Positions 33,485-42,787 of a stretch of 64,000 bases of DNA are shown here, piece by piece. The stretch is from Oxalobacter vibrioformis (lineage in GTDB: Bacteria > Pseudomonadota > Gammaproteobacteria > Burkholderiales > Burkholderiaceae_D). A model generated the notes under the pieces. It had not been told where the DNA came from and searched no databases. It saw only the letters and a program-made list of their open reading frames with translations. The DNA lies in NCBI RefSeq assembly GCF_027118995.1, contig NZ_CP098242.1:62001-126000 (forward strand), written 5' to 3'. The stretch's first letter is position 1, and each line of letters starts with the position of its first letter. The position numbers and the translations under genes are program-made.

Positions 33485-34894
33485 TTGAACATTCCACGCG
33501 AGAATTTTACGGGTAATCTGCTCATGATCGGACTGGGCAGCATTGCAAAGGGTGTTATCCCGTTATTTTTGCGTCACCTGACGATCACACCACAGAAGAT
33601 CAAGGTGATTTCCGCTAACGCAGACGAGGAAGGAATTGCCAAAACCTATGGTATTACTCATCAGCAAATCACCCTGACTGAAGCCAATTACCGCTCTATT
33701 ATTGAGCCCAACCTGAAAAAAGGCGATTTCCTGGTCAATCTTTCCGTCAATGTTTCCAGCCTGGCTCTCATGGCGCTCTGCCGTGAAAAAGAAGTCCTTT
33801 ATATCGATACGTCTATCGAGCCCTGGGAAGGCGGCTATACAAAAGAAACGGCTACCCTCTCTGAACGCTCCAACTATATGTTGCGAGAACATGCGTTGAA
33901 TTTTGGCAGGAAAGAGAAAAAAGCGCCTACGGCTGTTATCTGCCAGGGCGCCAACCCCGGTATGGTATCAGGCTTTCTCAAGCAAGCTCTCTTGAACCTG
34001 GCGGCAGACAATAACATTGACGCCAATCCTGTAACGAAAGAAGACTGGGCAAAACTGGCGCAGCAACTGGAAATCAGGACGATCCATGTCGCCGAGCGCG
34101 ATACACAGAATGTTGCGATATACAAACCGCGTGATACGTTTATCAACACATGGTCAATTGACGGCTTCATCGGTGAAGGCCTTCAGCCCTGTGAACTGGG
34201 CTGGGGTACCCATGAAAAGCACTGGCCGGAAGATGGGGTCTCCCACGAAACCGGCTGCCAGTCAGCCATCATGCTGGCCCTGCCGGGTGCAGCAGTAAAA
34301 GTCAGAAGCTGGACGCCGCTTGAGGGCGCCTATCTGGGTTTTCTTATCACCCACAACGAATCCATTTCCATTGCGGATTACCTGACTGTCCGGGAGGGCG
34401 ACAAGGTAGTCTATCGCCCGACTGTGCATTACGCCTATCACCCCTGCGATGATGCCATCCTTTCCCTGCATGAACTGGCCGGGAAAAACTGGCGTGAGCA
34501 ATCGAAAAAAATCCTCATCCGCGATGAAATCAACCAGGGCGTCGATGAATTGGGCGTTTTACTCATGGGGAACAAAAAAGGCGTCTACTGGTATGGTTCA
34601 CGCCTTTCCATCAGCGAGGCCCGCAATCTGGTGCCCTATAATAATGCAACCAGCCTGCAGGTCGCTGCAGGCGTCTTAGCGGGTGTCATTTATGCCATCC
34701 GCAATCCGGAAGAAAGCATTATTGAACCGGATAACATGGACCACAATGTCATGCTGGAAATTGCCGGCCCTTACCTTGGCGAGGTCGTTGGCGAGTATGG
34801 CGACTGGACACCGCTATCCGGACGCAACTGGCCTTTTAAGGAAGACCTGGATGAAAGCGATCCCTGGCAATTCAAAAACATCAGGGTCCAATAA
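33485..34894 (+). CDS. hss: Homospermidine synthase
   Basis: 469-residue saccharopine-dehydrogenase-like enzyme matching bacterial homospermidine synthase, which joins putrescine units through NAD-dependent transfer to make sym-homospermidine. The N-terminal Rossmann segment is NLLMIGLGSIAKGVIPLFLRH; further marks are YIDTSIEPWEGGY near residue 113, VICQGANPGMVSGF near 152 and MDHNVMLEIAGPYLGEVVG near the end. The start is TTG at 33485 with AAGGA ideally spaced; the next in-frame ATG would cut into the nucleotide-binding loop. It is a single gene with a terminator close behind. Homospermidine in place of spermidine would fit a betaproteobacterium. Confidence 0.9.
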   Translation: MNIPRENFTGNLLMIGLGSIAKGVIPLFLRHLTITPQKIKVISANADEEGIAKTYGITHQQITLTEANYRSIIEPNLKKGDFLVNLSVNVSSLALMALCREKEVLYIDTSIEPWEGGYTKETATLSERSNYMLREHALNFGRKEKKAPTAVICQGANPGMVSGFLKQALLNLAADNNIDANPVTKEDWAKLAQQLEIRTIHVAERDTQNVAIYKPRDTFINTWSIDGFIGEGLQPCELGWGTHEKHWPEDGVSHETGCQSAIMLALPGAAVKVRSWTPLEGAYLGFLITHNESISIADYLTVREGDKVVYRPTVHYAYHPCDDAILSLHELAGKNWREQSKKILIRDEINQGVDELGVLLMGNKKGVYWYGSRLSISEARNLVPYNNATSLQVAAGVLAGVIYAIRNPEESIIEPDNMDHNVMLEIAGPYLGEVVGEYGDWTPLSGRNWPFKEDLDESDPWQFKNIRVQ

Positions 34895-34906
34895 TCGTTT
34901 CCAAAC

Positions 34907-34934
34907 AAAAAGCCGCCTGTTAAAGACGGCTTTT
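34907..34934 (+). terminator. Terminator of hss
   Basis: AAGCCG and CGGCTT flank an inner pairing (CCTGTTAAAGA), with A runs on one side and TTTTTT on the other. It lies between the convergent hss and GNAT genes and can serve both. Confidence 0.8.
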
Positions 34935-34935
34935 T

Positions 34936-35406
34936 TCATATCAGCAGCCACTGCTTTCTCTGCCCCGGGTCCCTGAATCCCTGTTTTTCAAAAAGCGATC
35001 GTGCCGCATCAAGCGAGAAAAATACCGGAAAAGTTACCAGAAGGCGCCTCCATCGTTTTTTTGAAGCAAACTCCCTGGCTTCATTAAGCATGCGGCGGGC
35101 AATCCGGCGCTGGCGGTAAAACGGGCGAACATAAAGCTGTTCAATAATCCCGTATGCAGCGTCCGCATACGGCTGGGATTCAAAGAGCGTGACATAACCC
35201 AGCGGATGACCACGCACACTGCGTGCAATCAACACCGCATAATCTGCATTATCCAGAAATCCGTCCAGTATGGCCGTTTCTTCCTTCAGTTGAAAATCAA
35301 TTTCTGACACACCGGCCAAAGCTGCCATCTCCGCGCGGTATTCGCCTGTCATCACGGCAATATCACGCGCGTCAGTTAACTGAGCCCTTTGAATATCGAT
35401 CTTCAT
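34936..35406 (-). CDS. GNAT-family N-acetyltransferase
   Basis: 156-residue GCN5-related acetyltransferase. The acetyl-CoA binding motif is visible as YVRPFYRQRRIARRMLNEAREFA (motif A, with the Q/RxxGxG/A pattern modified to RQRRIA), after the central strand GYVTLFESQPY. The target is unknown. ATG at 35406 with GGGGAAA upstream is preferred to an upstream ATG at 35421. The start overlaps the stop of the small lipoprotein gene by four bases, so the two form an operon. Confidence 0.8.
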   Translation of the reverse strand: MKIDIQRAQLTDARDIAVMTGEYRAEMAALAGVSEIDFQLKEETAILDGFLDNADYAVLIARSVRGHPLGYVTLFESQPYADAAYGIIEQLYVRPFYRQRRIARRMLNEAREFASKKRWRRLLVTFPVFFSLDAARSLFEKQGFRDPGQRKQWLLI

Positions 35407-35867
35407 TTTCCCCAGGTACACGCGCCGGAATAAGGATCTTTCTGCTCATACTTTTCACCGGAGGCAACAATGGCGCCGGTATCTTCCCGTTTCAGATGCG
35501 CCATCTCCTTTTCCTTGTCCTCAACAAGAAGATAATCCACGCCCGGGAGAAGTTCTGCTTCCAGGCTGTAGCAACGCAGGTCCGTCGGAATCAGGACATG
35601 ACCGGACTGGATATTCATGCCCATCAGCCTGTGGCGGCCCGGCTTGATGACATACACATAATCCGCATAAGGATTAGGTAATTCAAGGCTGCTCAGGCGC
35701 TCATCATCCAAACCGCGCAAGAGCATCGACCCTTCCTTGATACGCGCGGTTTCGGCGGGTTTGCCAATCGGTGCGCCAGCAAGCGGATATTCAGCGGGTG
35801 CCTTCTTGCAGGCGAAAAGCGCACATACCAGGGATAACAGAATAAAAAAACGAAATCGATAAAACAT
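35403..35867 (-). CDS. Small hypothetical lipoprotein
   Basis: 154-residue protein with a signal peptide ending in the lipobox LFAC (Cys20), so it is presumably a membrane lipoprotein facing the periplasm. The mature part is beta-rich and mixed in charge (YVYVIKPGRHRLMGMNIQSGHVLIPTDLRCYSL) with one further cysteine pair candidate (Cys99 and the C-terminal Cys151). I do not recognise a family. It overlaps the GNAT gene start by four bases and follows the DedA gene's start region by about 14 bp on the same strand. Confidence 0.7.
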   Translation of the reverse strand: MFYRFRFFILLSLVCALFACKKAPAEYPLAGAPIGKPAETARIKEGSMLLRGLDDERLSSLELPNPYADYVYVIKPGRHRLMGMNIQSGHVLIPTDLRCYSLEAELLPGVDYLLVEDKEKEMAHLKREDTGAIVASGEKYEQKDPYSGACTWGK

Positions 35868-35881
35868 GAAAAAGATAAAAA

Positions 35882-36529
35882 TCAGTTGGAGCGGACTACC
35901 TTGAGGTAAAAGCGCCAGATGCCGCCAATGATGATAGGAACAATCGCAGCGCAGACGCCAAGCAGGACGATCGTATTCAGATGGTCACGGATAATGGGGA
36001 TATTGCCAAAGAAATAGCCGGCAACGACAAGACTCACCACCCAACCGACGCCACCCGTGATGTTATAAAACTGGAAGCGCCCGAAAGGCATATCGGAAAC
36101 ACCGGCAACGAAAGGCGCAAAGGTCCGGACAATCGGCACAAAGCGCGAAAGCGTAATGGTTTTCCCCCCGTGTTTTTCAAAAAATGCCTGGGTATGATGA
36201 AGCGCCTTTTTGTCAAGCCAGGCATAATCTTTTGTAAATACGCTTCGTCCGACCTTTTTCCCCACCCAGTAATTTACCGTATTACCCGAGATAGCAGCAA
36301 AAATGAGAAGTGCCATCAAAAGCCACATATCCATGGCGCCAGTGGCACAAAAAGCACCGGCAATAAAGAGCAGGGAATCTCCCGGCAGAAACGGCATGAC
36401 GACGAGGCCCGTCTCGCAAAAGATAATACCAAACAGCATCACGTAAACCTGTGTCCCGTAATTGCTGATTACCATACCCAGCGTTTTATCGACATGAATG
36501 ACCATGTCGAGAAACTGCATGAAATCCAT
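35882..36529 (-). CDS. DedA-family membrane protein
   Basis: 215-residue DedA/VTT-domain inner-membrane protein. The N-terminus MDFMQFLDMVIHVDKTLGMVISNYG matches the E. coli DedA/YqjA type, which is why ATG at 36529 is chosen over a frame opening at 36637. Conserved are the re-entrant segment FCETGLVVMPFLPGDSLLF (acidic Glu), NYWVGKKVGRSVFTKDY and FVPIVRTFAPFVAG with its essential arginines. Members act as undecaprenyl phosphate or lipid flippases and maintain proton motive force. It is divergent from mutL. Confidence 0.9.
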   Translation of the reverse strand: MDFMQFLDMVIHVDKTLGMVISNYGTQVYVMLFGIIFCETGLVVMPFLPGDSLLFIAGAFCATGAMDMWLLMALLIFAAISGNTVNYWVGKKVGRSVFTKDYAWLDKKALHHTQAFFEKHGGKTITLSRFVPIVRTFAPFVAGVSDMPFGRFQFYNITGGVGWVVSLVVAGYFFGNIPIIRDHLNTIVLLGVCAAIVPIIIGGIWRFYLKVVRSN

Positions 36530-36704
36530 AATTATCCGAAAATTGATCCAATTATCTGCTGCGCAAAAAACAGGAAGCACAGCGCCAAAAACAAGTGAAA
36601 GTATACTCGCAGTATCCTGCATCATCACATAAATCATAAAATATTACCTGTTTGATAACCCTGGTACGATGCGTCCCCTTTTCAACGCCGCTATAATCAT
36701 GATC

Positions 36705-38547
36705 ATGAAGAAAGAATCATCACAACCAGATCAAATCCGTCTGCTGCCGGATCAGTTGATTTCCCAGATTGCGGCAGGTGAGGTTATCGAACGCCCTGCG
36801 GCTGTCGTCAAGGAACTGCTTGAAAATGCCATTGATGCCGGTGCCACCCGCATTGATATCCGCCTTTTAAATGGCGGGATCAAGCGCATTGCCATTACCG
36901 ACAATGGCAAAGGTATTCCTCCCGAAGAGCTCGGGCTTGCCCTGATGCGGCACGCCACGTCAAAAATAGGCAACCTGCATGATCTGGAAAATGTCGCTAC
37001 CCTCGGCTTTCGTGGCGAGGCGCTGGCATCCATTGCCTCGGTAGCCCATATCGACATCCATTCCCGCACAGCCACCGAGCAGCATGCGTGGAAAATCAGC
37101 GGAGACACGATGTCAGACAAGCCCATACCGGCTTCCGGACAACAGGGAACCACAATAGATGTCCGTGAACTGTACATCAATACACCGGCCCGCCGGAAAT
37201 TTCTGAAAACCGAGCAAACAGAGTTTGGCCATTGCCTCGACGTGGTTCAGCGTATTGCCCTGGCACGTCCGGAAATCCACTTTACCCTCTCACATAATGA
37301 GAAACCCGCGACACAATGGCCGGCAGGCACCCTGGATGAGCGCTCAGCCATGATTCTCGGCAAGGAATTTGCCAGTGCCAGGATTTTCATTGACCAGTCG
37401 GCCGGAGCCCCCCCCCCAGGACATCCGCCTGTATGGCTTTCTTGGACAGCCAGCGGCATCCCGCAGCCGTGCTGACTCCCAATATTTTTATGTCAATGGC
37501 CGCTTTGTCCGCGATCGCCTTTTATCCCATGCCATACGAGCGGCATACGAAGATGTGCTGTATGGCAACCGTTTTCCCAGCTACGTGCTTTTCCTTGATA
37601 TCCCGCCTTCTGCCGTTGACGTCAATGTGCACCCGGCAAAAACCGAGGTGCGCTTCCGTGACAGCCGGAGCATTCACCAGTTTGTCCAGCATACCGTCAG
37701 CCGGGCGCTGGCGAAAACAGCAGAGTCCGTATCAACCGCAGTCGACACATCTCCTTCTGTTATCAGGACCGGCTCTTCAACCGGCATATGGCGCTCGGAA
37801 ACCGCCAGCAGAAACATGGTCAGGCAAAACCTGACCGAATATGGCAGCTTCGTCTCTGCTGCCCTGAAAGACAGGCCGGAATTACCGCTTGCAGACATGC
37901 AGTCTTCCCCTGGGGAAGCGACACAGGCATTCCCGGCAGCAGGCGCCCCTGCCATACCGGATACGCACCCGTTAGGCTACGCCCTGGCGCAATTGCGTGA
38001 TACCTGGATTCTCGCCCAGAACAGGGATGGCCTGATCCTGGTTGATATGCATGCCGCCCATGAGCGTATCCTGTACGAAAAACTCAAGGCACAGGTCGAC
38101 GCCAATACCCTGCAAACCCAGTCCCTGCTCGTGCCCATTTCCTTTACGGCAGATGATATCCAGGCGGGCACGGCCCAAGAGTATCGTGATACGCTGCTTT
38201 CGCTGGGCTTTGATATCACCTCCCTCTCACCGGGCACACTCGCCATACGCAGCATCCCTGCCCTGCTCCGTGAATCGGATATCCAATCCATGATCAAGGA
38301 CATGCTCGCCGAGCTTCATGAATATGGCACCTCCGTCATCGCAGGCGAAAAACGCAATGAACTGCTGGCAACCATTTCCTGTCACCGTTCCGTACGCGCC
38401 AACCGCTCGCTTACCCTGTCGGAAATGAACGCCCTGCTCCGCCAGATGGAAGTCACGGAAAACGCCGACCAGTGCAACCACGGCCGCCCAACATGGATAC
38501 AGATCAACTGGCAGGCACTGGATGCGTTCTTCATGCGGGGACAATAA
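36705..38547 (+). pseudogene. mutL: DNA mismatch repair protein MutL, frame broken at a C10 tract
   Basis: Two frames together make one MutL. The first (to 37475) gives the GHKL ATPase half: [16 protein letters not shown] (Asn and Glu of motif I), [28 protein letters not shown] and the [10 protein letters not shown] loop. The second (in register from about 37400 to 38547) gives QYFYVNGRFVRDRLL and the dimerisation domain, including DMHAAHERILYEK and [11 protein letters not shown]. They are out of step at ten consecutive C residues (37408-37417); nine would restore [14 protein letters not shown]. With ten, the protein ends after 256 residues and loses the MutH/MutS-contact and dimer part. The mutL stop is 32 bp from miaA. 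The upstream start is uncertain (36669, 36699 or 36705). Confidence 0.88.
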
Positions 38548-38579
38548 CACTCGCTTATCCTGATACGACATTACCCGAC

Positions 38580-39542
38580 ATGGAAAGCAAACCCTTCGCT
38601 GTTGCCATCATGGGGCCGACGGCATCCGGAAAAACCGCTGCAGCACTTGAGGTGGCGCAGCATATTCCGGCAGAGATCATTTCCGTTGACTCCGCCCTTG
38701 TTTACCGGGACATGACGATCGGCACTGCCAAGCCCACGCCTGACGAGCGCCGCATGGTTCCACACCATCTCATTGATCTGGTTGATCCGTCCGAATCCTA
38801 TTCCGTTTCCCGCTTCAGGGAAGACGTGTTCCGCCTGGTCATTGAAATCAGCCAGCGGGGGAAATTACCCCTGCTGGTTGGCGGCACCATGATGTATTTC
38901 AAGGGGCTTTTGGCTGGTCTTGATGATCTGCCGGGTGCTGATCCGGCTATCCGCGCCCGAATCGATGAAGATGCTGCCCGTGAGGGATGGCCGGCTCTGC
39001 ATCAAAAGCTGGCCCTGCTCGACCCGGATACTGCAGCACGCTTAAAGCCCAACGACTCACAGCGCATCCAGCGGGCCCTTGAAATCATCGAAATCACCGG
39101 CAAACCGCTCTCCGAACTGCATACCGGAAGAAAAAACACCGAATTGCCTTTCGTGCTGCTTCCTGTTGCACTGGAGCCGTCTAATCGCAGCATGCTTCAC
39201 GAGCGCATCGCAACACGATTTGACCACATGCTGGAAAATGACAGGCTCATAGATGAAGTGCGCGCCCTGCGCAACAGGGAAGATCTGCACTTGGGCCTGC
39301 CATCCATGCGCTGTGTCGGCTATCGCCAGACATGGCAATATCTTGATGGCGAATTTGACCGGAAAGCGCTGAGGGAAAAAGGCATTGCCGCCACCCGCCA
39401 ACTCGCCAAGCGCCAGCTTACCTGGTTAAGAGCCATGCCTGAGCGCCGGGTTGTCGACTGCCTGTCACCCGATGCGGCACAAGAGATCATTACCCTCGTA
39501 AAAAAAGCGCTGGCAGAGCATACAGGAACCAAAGAAAAATAA
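38580..39542 (+). CDS. miaA: tRNA dimethylallyltransferase
   Basis: 320-residue MiaA, which adds a dimethylallyl group to A37 of tRNAs that read UNN codons. P-loop [17 protein letters not shown] at the N-terminus, then [52 protein letters not shown] and [14 protein letters not shown] are all present. Frames open upstream inside mutL, but the ATG at 38580 yields the standard N-terminus. The mutL-miaA order is the classic one; no hfq follows, and tRNA-Met comes next instead. Confidence 0.95.
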   Translation: MESKPFAVAIMGPTASGKTAAALEVAQHIPAEIISVDSALVYRDMTIGTAKPTPDERRMVPHHLIDLVDPSESYSVSRFREDVFRLVIEISQRGKLPLLVGGTMMYFKGLLAGLDDLPGADPAIRARIDEDAAREGWPALHQKLALLDPDTAARLKPNDSQRIQRALEIIEITGKPLSELHTGRKNTELPFVLLPVALEPSNRSMLHERIATRFDHMLENDRLIDEVRALRNREDLHLGLPSMRCVGYRQTWQYLDGEFDRKALREKGIAATRQLAKRQLTWLRAMPERRVVDCLSPDAAQEIITLVKKALAEHTGTKEK

Positions 39543-39565
39543 TTTCCTCACAACGGGTCAGCAAC

Positions 39566-39594
39566 TTGACATCGTGGTGCAAAACAAGCAAAAT
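39566..39594 (+). promoter_or_regulatory. Promoter of tRNA-Met
   Basis: TTGACA and CAAAAT are separated by 17 bases, ending 12 bases before the mature tRNA. Confidence 0.65.
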
Positions 39595-39606
39595 TACACG
39601 CTTTCC

Positions 39607-39683
39607 GGTGATATAGCTCAGTTGGTTAGAGCACAGCACTCATAATGCTGGGGTCGGTGGTTCAAATCCACCTATCACCACCA
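39607..39683 (+). tRNA. tRNA-Met (CAT), elongator
   Basis: 77-nt cloverleaf: acceptor GGTGATA with TATCACC, D-arm AGCTCAGTTGGTTAGAGC, anticodon loop CTCATAA with CAT, T-arm GGTGGTTCAAATCCACC, encoded CCA end. The AGCACA-CACTCATAATG-TGGGGTC pattern equals that of the E. coli elongator tRNA-Met and separates it from tRNA-Ile2 (CAT) and the initiator. Confidence 0.95.
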
Positions 39684-39694
39684 AAAATATATAC

Positions 39695-39730
39695 GCCGTT
39701 GATTCTGTTAGGATCAGCGGCTTTTTTTTT
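39695..39730 (+). terminator. Terminator of tRNA-Met
   Basis: GCCGTTGAT pairs with ATCAGCGGC (one G-T pair) around a nine-base loop, followed by nine T residues. Confidence 0.9.
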
Positions 39731-39868
39731 GGAGTATTATGCTAAGTACATCACATGGCAAGAATTTTTTAAATCATCGCATGCAGTAAAAACACATTGC
39801 GCAGACTAAAACCTGAAATCTCCAGCATCTATCTTTTACAAGAAACACCAAGAAGCCAATCACTTAGA

Positions 39869-40210
39869 CTACCAATAACCAGGCACAAACCCTTTGGGGA
39901 GCAACAAAAAACCCCCATTATCAGAATAGTAAATAATTCCATCATTGACACTCCAAGAGAAAAATCCTTTTCTTTTCCAGGTTTTTGGCATTCCAAAAGC
40001 CTCAACCAGCTTTGTATAAAGGAAGTTTTCACTGAATTTTGATGAAAAACCAGTTGAAAATGAGATGTGGGTTATTGGTTTACTTGGCAGGTCATCACAA
40101 AAGTAATAAGTAACATTAGTGAATACCGCATGCTGTTTACTCAGTGTCCAATATGTGTCTTCTTCACTAATGACGTCTCTTTCTCCTGTTCCTGTGTCAT
40201 ATGAATCGCT
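39869..40210 (-). pseudogene. Unrecognised decayed gene beside tRNA-Met
   Basis: A minus-strand frame stays open for 113 codons with well-formed protein sequence (QHAVFTNVTYYFCDD, FLYTKLVEAFGMPKTWKRKG, GIIYYSDNGGFLLLPKGF) but has no usable start: just upstream in frame is MQLKS followed by a TAG at 40211-40213. It looks like the C-terminal part of a small globular protein whose 5' end was lost or stopped by mutation. AT content is well above the neighbours, suggesting foreign origin. The style resembles small immunity-type proteins, but I cannot assign a family. Confidence 0.55.
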
Positions 40211-40350
40211 CTAACTTTTTAATTGCATTGTGCATATTTTTCAATATTGTCGAGATAGAAGCAAATCTTTTATAAACAGCACGATACAACTATTGCAAAT
40301 AAGACCGAGGTCCCACATTGACAATGAGCACAAAACATCATAAAAAATGA

Positions 40351-40530
40351 AATCAGGGCAGAAAACACTCCATCAGGTCTTATACGAAAAATTCACACGT
40401 CTTGAAAATCCCGTACCTCAACCCGCCACCGACGGTCAGGCAGATCATGGCAAATTTGAAAAAGAAACTTCTCGAACGGGCGGGAACAAACGGAGAACAG
40501 CCGCAGGAAGACGGATCGTCCTCAAAATGA
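40351..40530 (+). pseudogene. Possible gene fragment in the AT-rich region
   Basis: A 59-codon open stretch without a proper start gives VLKIPYLNPPPTVRQIMAN, LKKKLLERAG and an acidic-hydrophilic tail. It could also start at the internal ATG (MANLKKK, 27 residues), but no ribosome binding site precedes that. It is probably a leftover protein end. The rest of the 39731-40810 interval holds nothing else I can support. Confidence 0.3.
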
Positions 40531-40810
40531 TAGGGGGCATCTCCCGATATAATCACCTGCCCGGAGGTGCTTTTATTGGTAACTGATGCATCTTTCACGA
40601 ATGATCTCATTGACAACAGGATGACAGAAAAAAGTCAAGATTTTTACTGCCTGACTTCTCCCTTCATTAAGGTATTCCCAAAAAAGTATATGCCTTGCTT
40701 CCTGATATTAAAACCCGTAAAAATTACCATGGCTATATCATCAGGGTTATTTCTTCACGAATACCGGATTTCTTTCATGCCCCCTGCACTTTCACCACGC
40801 GCAAGCACTT

Positions 40811-41524
40811 TTACCGGTTATGCCGGACCCGGGAAAAAAGCGAAAGATACTTGTCGACATACGCCTGGATGGCTTTTGCCTTGTATTGCATGATGTATCG
40901 GGGATGTTCAAGCGGAATAATCTGTTTGAAAAAACCACATTTTTCATTCAGACGCGAAAGATAATCCACATTTTTACCGGTACCCAGGCAAAACCCCACA
41001 TCGGTTGAAAACCCGAAATCCAGCTGGCGGCGCAGGCTGTCAATCATAAAGTCACGAACCGCTTCATAAAGCACCTTGCTGTCATAGTAATTGAAATTCA
41101 CCTCTCTTCCTGCCGCCCCCTTTCTGGTAAAACCCAGCGGACAAATAGAGGTAATATAAAAATCCCGGTAAAACGCATCTTCTCCGCCATACTGCCGGAT
41201 CATCTCATATACAAAAACACTGGATGGCTCATGCGTAACAGGGCCTGCATAATCCGTTATGCCACACCGCTCCACCAGCCGCTTGGGATCGGTAAAAGGC
41301 ACACCGGTCAGTCCCGCCCCGAAACGTCCCGGGTTGATGCCGATAATCATATGCCTGGGAAACATATCATCATAGTATTTGCGATAGAAAGCAGACGAGG
41401 CTTTCAGTGCAGACACATTTTCAGCAAAAGGATTCATGATACGAATACCCTCTGGCAGTTCCCCGTCAAAATGGAGGGCGCGGTTAAAGGCAATAATTCG
41501 CTCAGCCAGTGTTTTCTTTGCCAT
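40811..41524 (-). CDS. SMUG-like uracil-DNA glycosylase family protein (DUF4918)
   Basis: 237-residue protein of the uracil-DNA glycosylase superfamily, resembling the SMUG-type DUF4918 group. Motif 1 is MIIGINPGRFGAGLTGVPFTDPKRLVERCGI near residue 60, and a likely motif 2 is IPLEHPRYI near the C-terminus (HP as in HPS). It would excise uracil or oxidised pyrimidines from DNA; activity is inferred. The ATG at 41524 has AGGAT at good spacing and is preferred to an ATG at 41590. With mutL broken nearby, base-excision repair may matter more, but that is speculation. Confidence 0.75.
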   Translation of the reverse strand: MAKKTLAERIIAFNRALHFDGELPEGIRIMNPFAENVSALKASSAFYRKYYDDMFPRHMIIGINPGRFGAGLTGVPFTDPKRLVERCGITDYAGPVTHEPSSVFVYEMIRQYGGEDAFYRDFYITSICPLGFTRKGAAGREVNFNYYDSKVLYEAVRDFMIDSLRRQLDFGFSTDVGFCLGTGKNVDYLSRLNEKCGFFKQIIPLEHPRYIMQYKAKAIQAYVDKYLSLFSRVRHNR

Positions 41525-41665
41525 GAGTATCCTGTCAGCGGACAAAAAACAATTTTCTCCATCAGAAAAACCGCTTTTCATCCATAACATGCTGTTATTA
41601 AAAGAATTAGCAGGCTTTAAGCAATGTGCCGCCTGTATTCCTGTATTTTACGCCCGGAAAAACCC

Positions 41666-41693
41666 TTGCGCTATTCATCCGCTTTGCTATAAT
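41666..41693 (+). promoter_or_regulatory. Promoter of tRNA-Phe
   Basis: TTGCGC and a perfect TATAAT are separated by 16 bases, ending 10 bases before the tRNA. Confidence 0.65.
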
Positions 41694-41703
41694 TGCACGT
41701 CTT

Positions 41704-41779
<76 letters not shown>

Positions 41780-41810
41780 ACAACACTTTCGCGCTCTTTC
41801 GCGCAAGTTC

Positions 41811-41849
41811 AAAAAACCGTGATAAGTCTAACGCTTACGCGGTTTTTTT
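41811..41849 (+). terminator. Terminator of tRNA-Phe
   Basis: AAAAAACCG pairs with CGGTTTTTT over a partly paired loop (GATAAGTCTAACGCTTACG), ending in T residues. Confidence 0.75.
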
Positions 41850-41963
41850 GTTTTTACAGACCTGTCAAAAAATGACAGTCCATAAAGGCAGCAGAAACTT
41901 ATCAGGCGAAAGCCAAACGACAGGTAATCCGATTTGTTTCTGATATCTGGAGAATAACAACAA

Positions 41964-41998
41964 AAAATGGATCGATTCATGTTTAATCGGTCCATTTT
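41964..41998. terminator. AT-rich hairpin between tRNA-Phe and the XRE gene
   Basis: AAAATGGATCGATT pairs with AATCGGTCCATTTT (14 bp, one G-T) around a seven-base loop. It is the only feature I see in the 41850-42160 gap and may terminate the minus-strand XRE gene. Confidence 0.5.
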
Positions 41999-42160
41999 AA
42001 AAAACATTAAACAGCGCCCTGATCCACCGGAAAATGTTTAGCGGATTTTCTGGCCATTTAATAATGCTGAAGGGGCTGTTTTGAATAAATAAAGGCGGAT
42101 TAAAACCCATTAAACAAGCAACAGTATCATCTGATTGTCCAATCCCTTTATATCAATTGG

Positions 42161-42787
42161 TCAGACATCCACTTCTGTCAGTCTATTTCCTTTTTCCGGG
42201 AATTTTTCTTCAATAAAATCCCTGACCTTGTTTCTCATCTCAGGAAATTCAATTTCAGCCCGTTCAAGGAAAGACTTGTAAAAAACGGTCTCATACAGCA
42301 TGACAATTCCGGTTCGCGCACCGATAGAAAGCGAATTCCACTCCTCCTTGCTTGGTGCCCAGCACATCCATGCCGGATCATTGCGCATCTGGTCTATTGA
42401 GGTACTGAGCTGATCTTCCAGGCGCCCAAGGAAAAAATCGTCATGATCCAGCACATCGGCCAGATTCATCGCCTGCACAGTGGGTATCTTGAGAAATTCT
42501 GCTATTTTCTTGAGTTTTTCTTTGCTGAGAGAGGATATTTTCCGGTGTCCGTTTGCAATGGAATACCAGTAAATCGGTGTTACGCCAATCATATCGGCAA
42601 TATAACGATCCTGTAAGCCCAATTCGATTGCGCGTGTTCTGATCTTGTTAATCAGCCTGAAACCAGCTATTTCGCGATTGCGGCTTTTCTTGCCATTACT
42701 GCCTTTTTTCGCACTCGTTGAGGTTACCTTGGAATCACTTTTATCCCGTTTGGGCTTTTTTGTATGAGATTTACTTAACTGCGACAT
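42161..42787 (-). CDS. XRE-type helix-turn-helix protein
   Basis: 208-residue protein with a lysine-rich N-terminus (KSHTKKPKRDKSDSKVTS), then an XRE/Cro-type helix-turn-helix at about residues 50-100 (LQDRYIADMIGVTPIYWYSIANGHRKISSLSKEKLKKIAEFLKIP) and an uncharacterised alpha-helical C-terminal half. ATG at 42787 with GGGGAAG upstream is chosen over an ATG at 42811. The layout of basic tail plus HTH resembles the orphan protein at 19895-20455. It lies alone in AT-rich DNA flanked by decayed genes, so it may be a relic repressor of a lost element. Confidence 0.7.
   Translation of the reverse strand: MSQLSKSHTKKPKRDKSDSKVTSTSAKKGSNGKKSRNREIAGFRLINKIRTRAIELGLQDRYIADMIGVTPIYWYSIANGHRKISSLSKEKLKKIAEFLKIPTVQAMNLADVLDHDDFFLGRLEDQLSTSIDQMRNDPAWMCWAPSKEEWNSLSIGARTGIVMLYETVFYKSFLERAEIEFPEMRNKVRDFIEEKFPEKGNRLTEVDV

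Noticed and set aside
40567..40964. Plus-strand open frames overlapping the glycosylase gene's end
   Set aside because: No ribosome binding site and partly antisense to a convincing gene.
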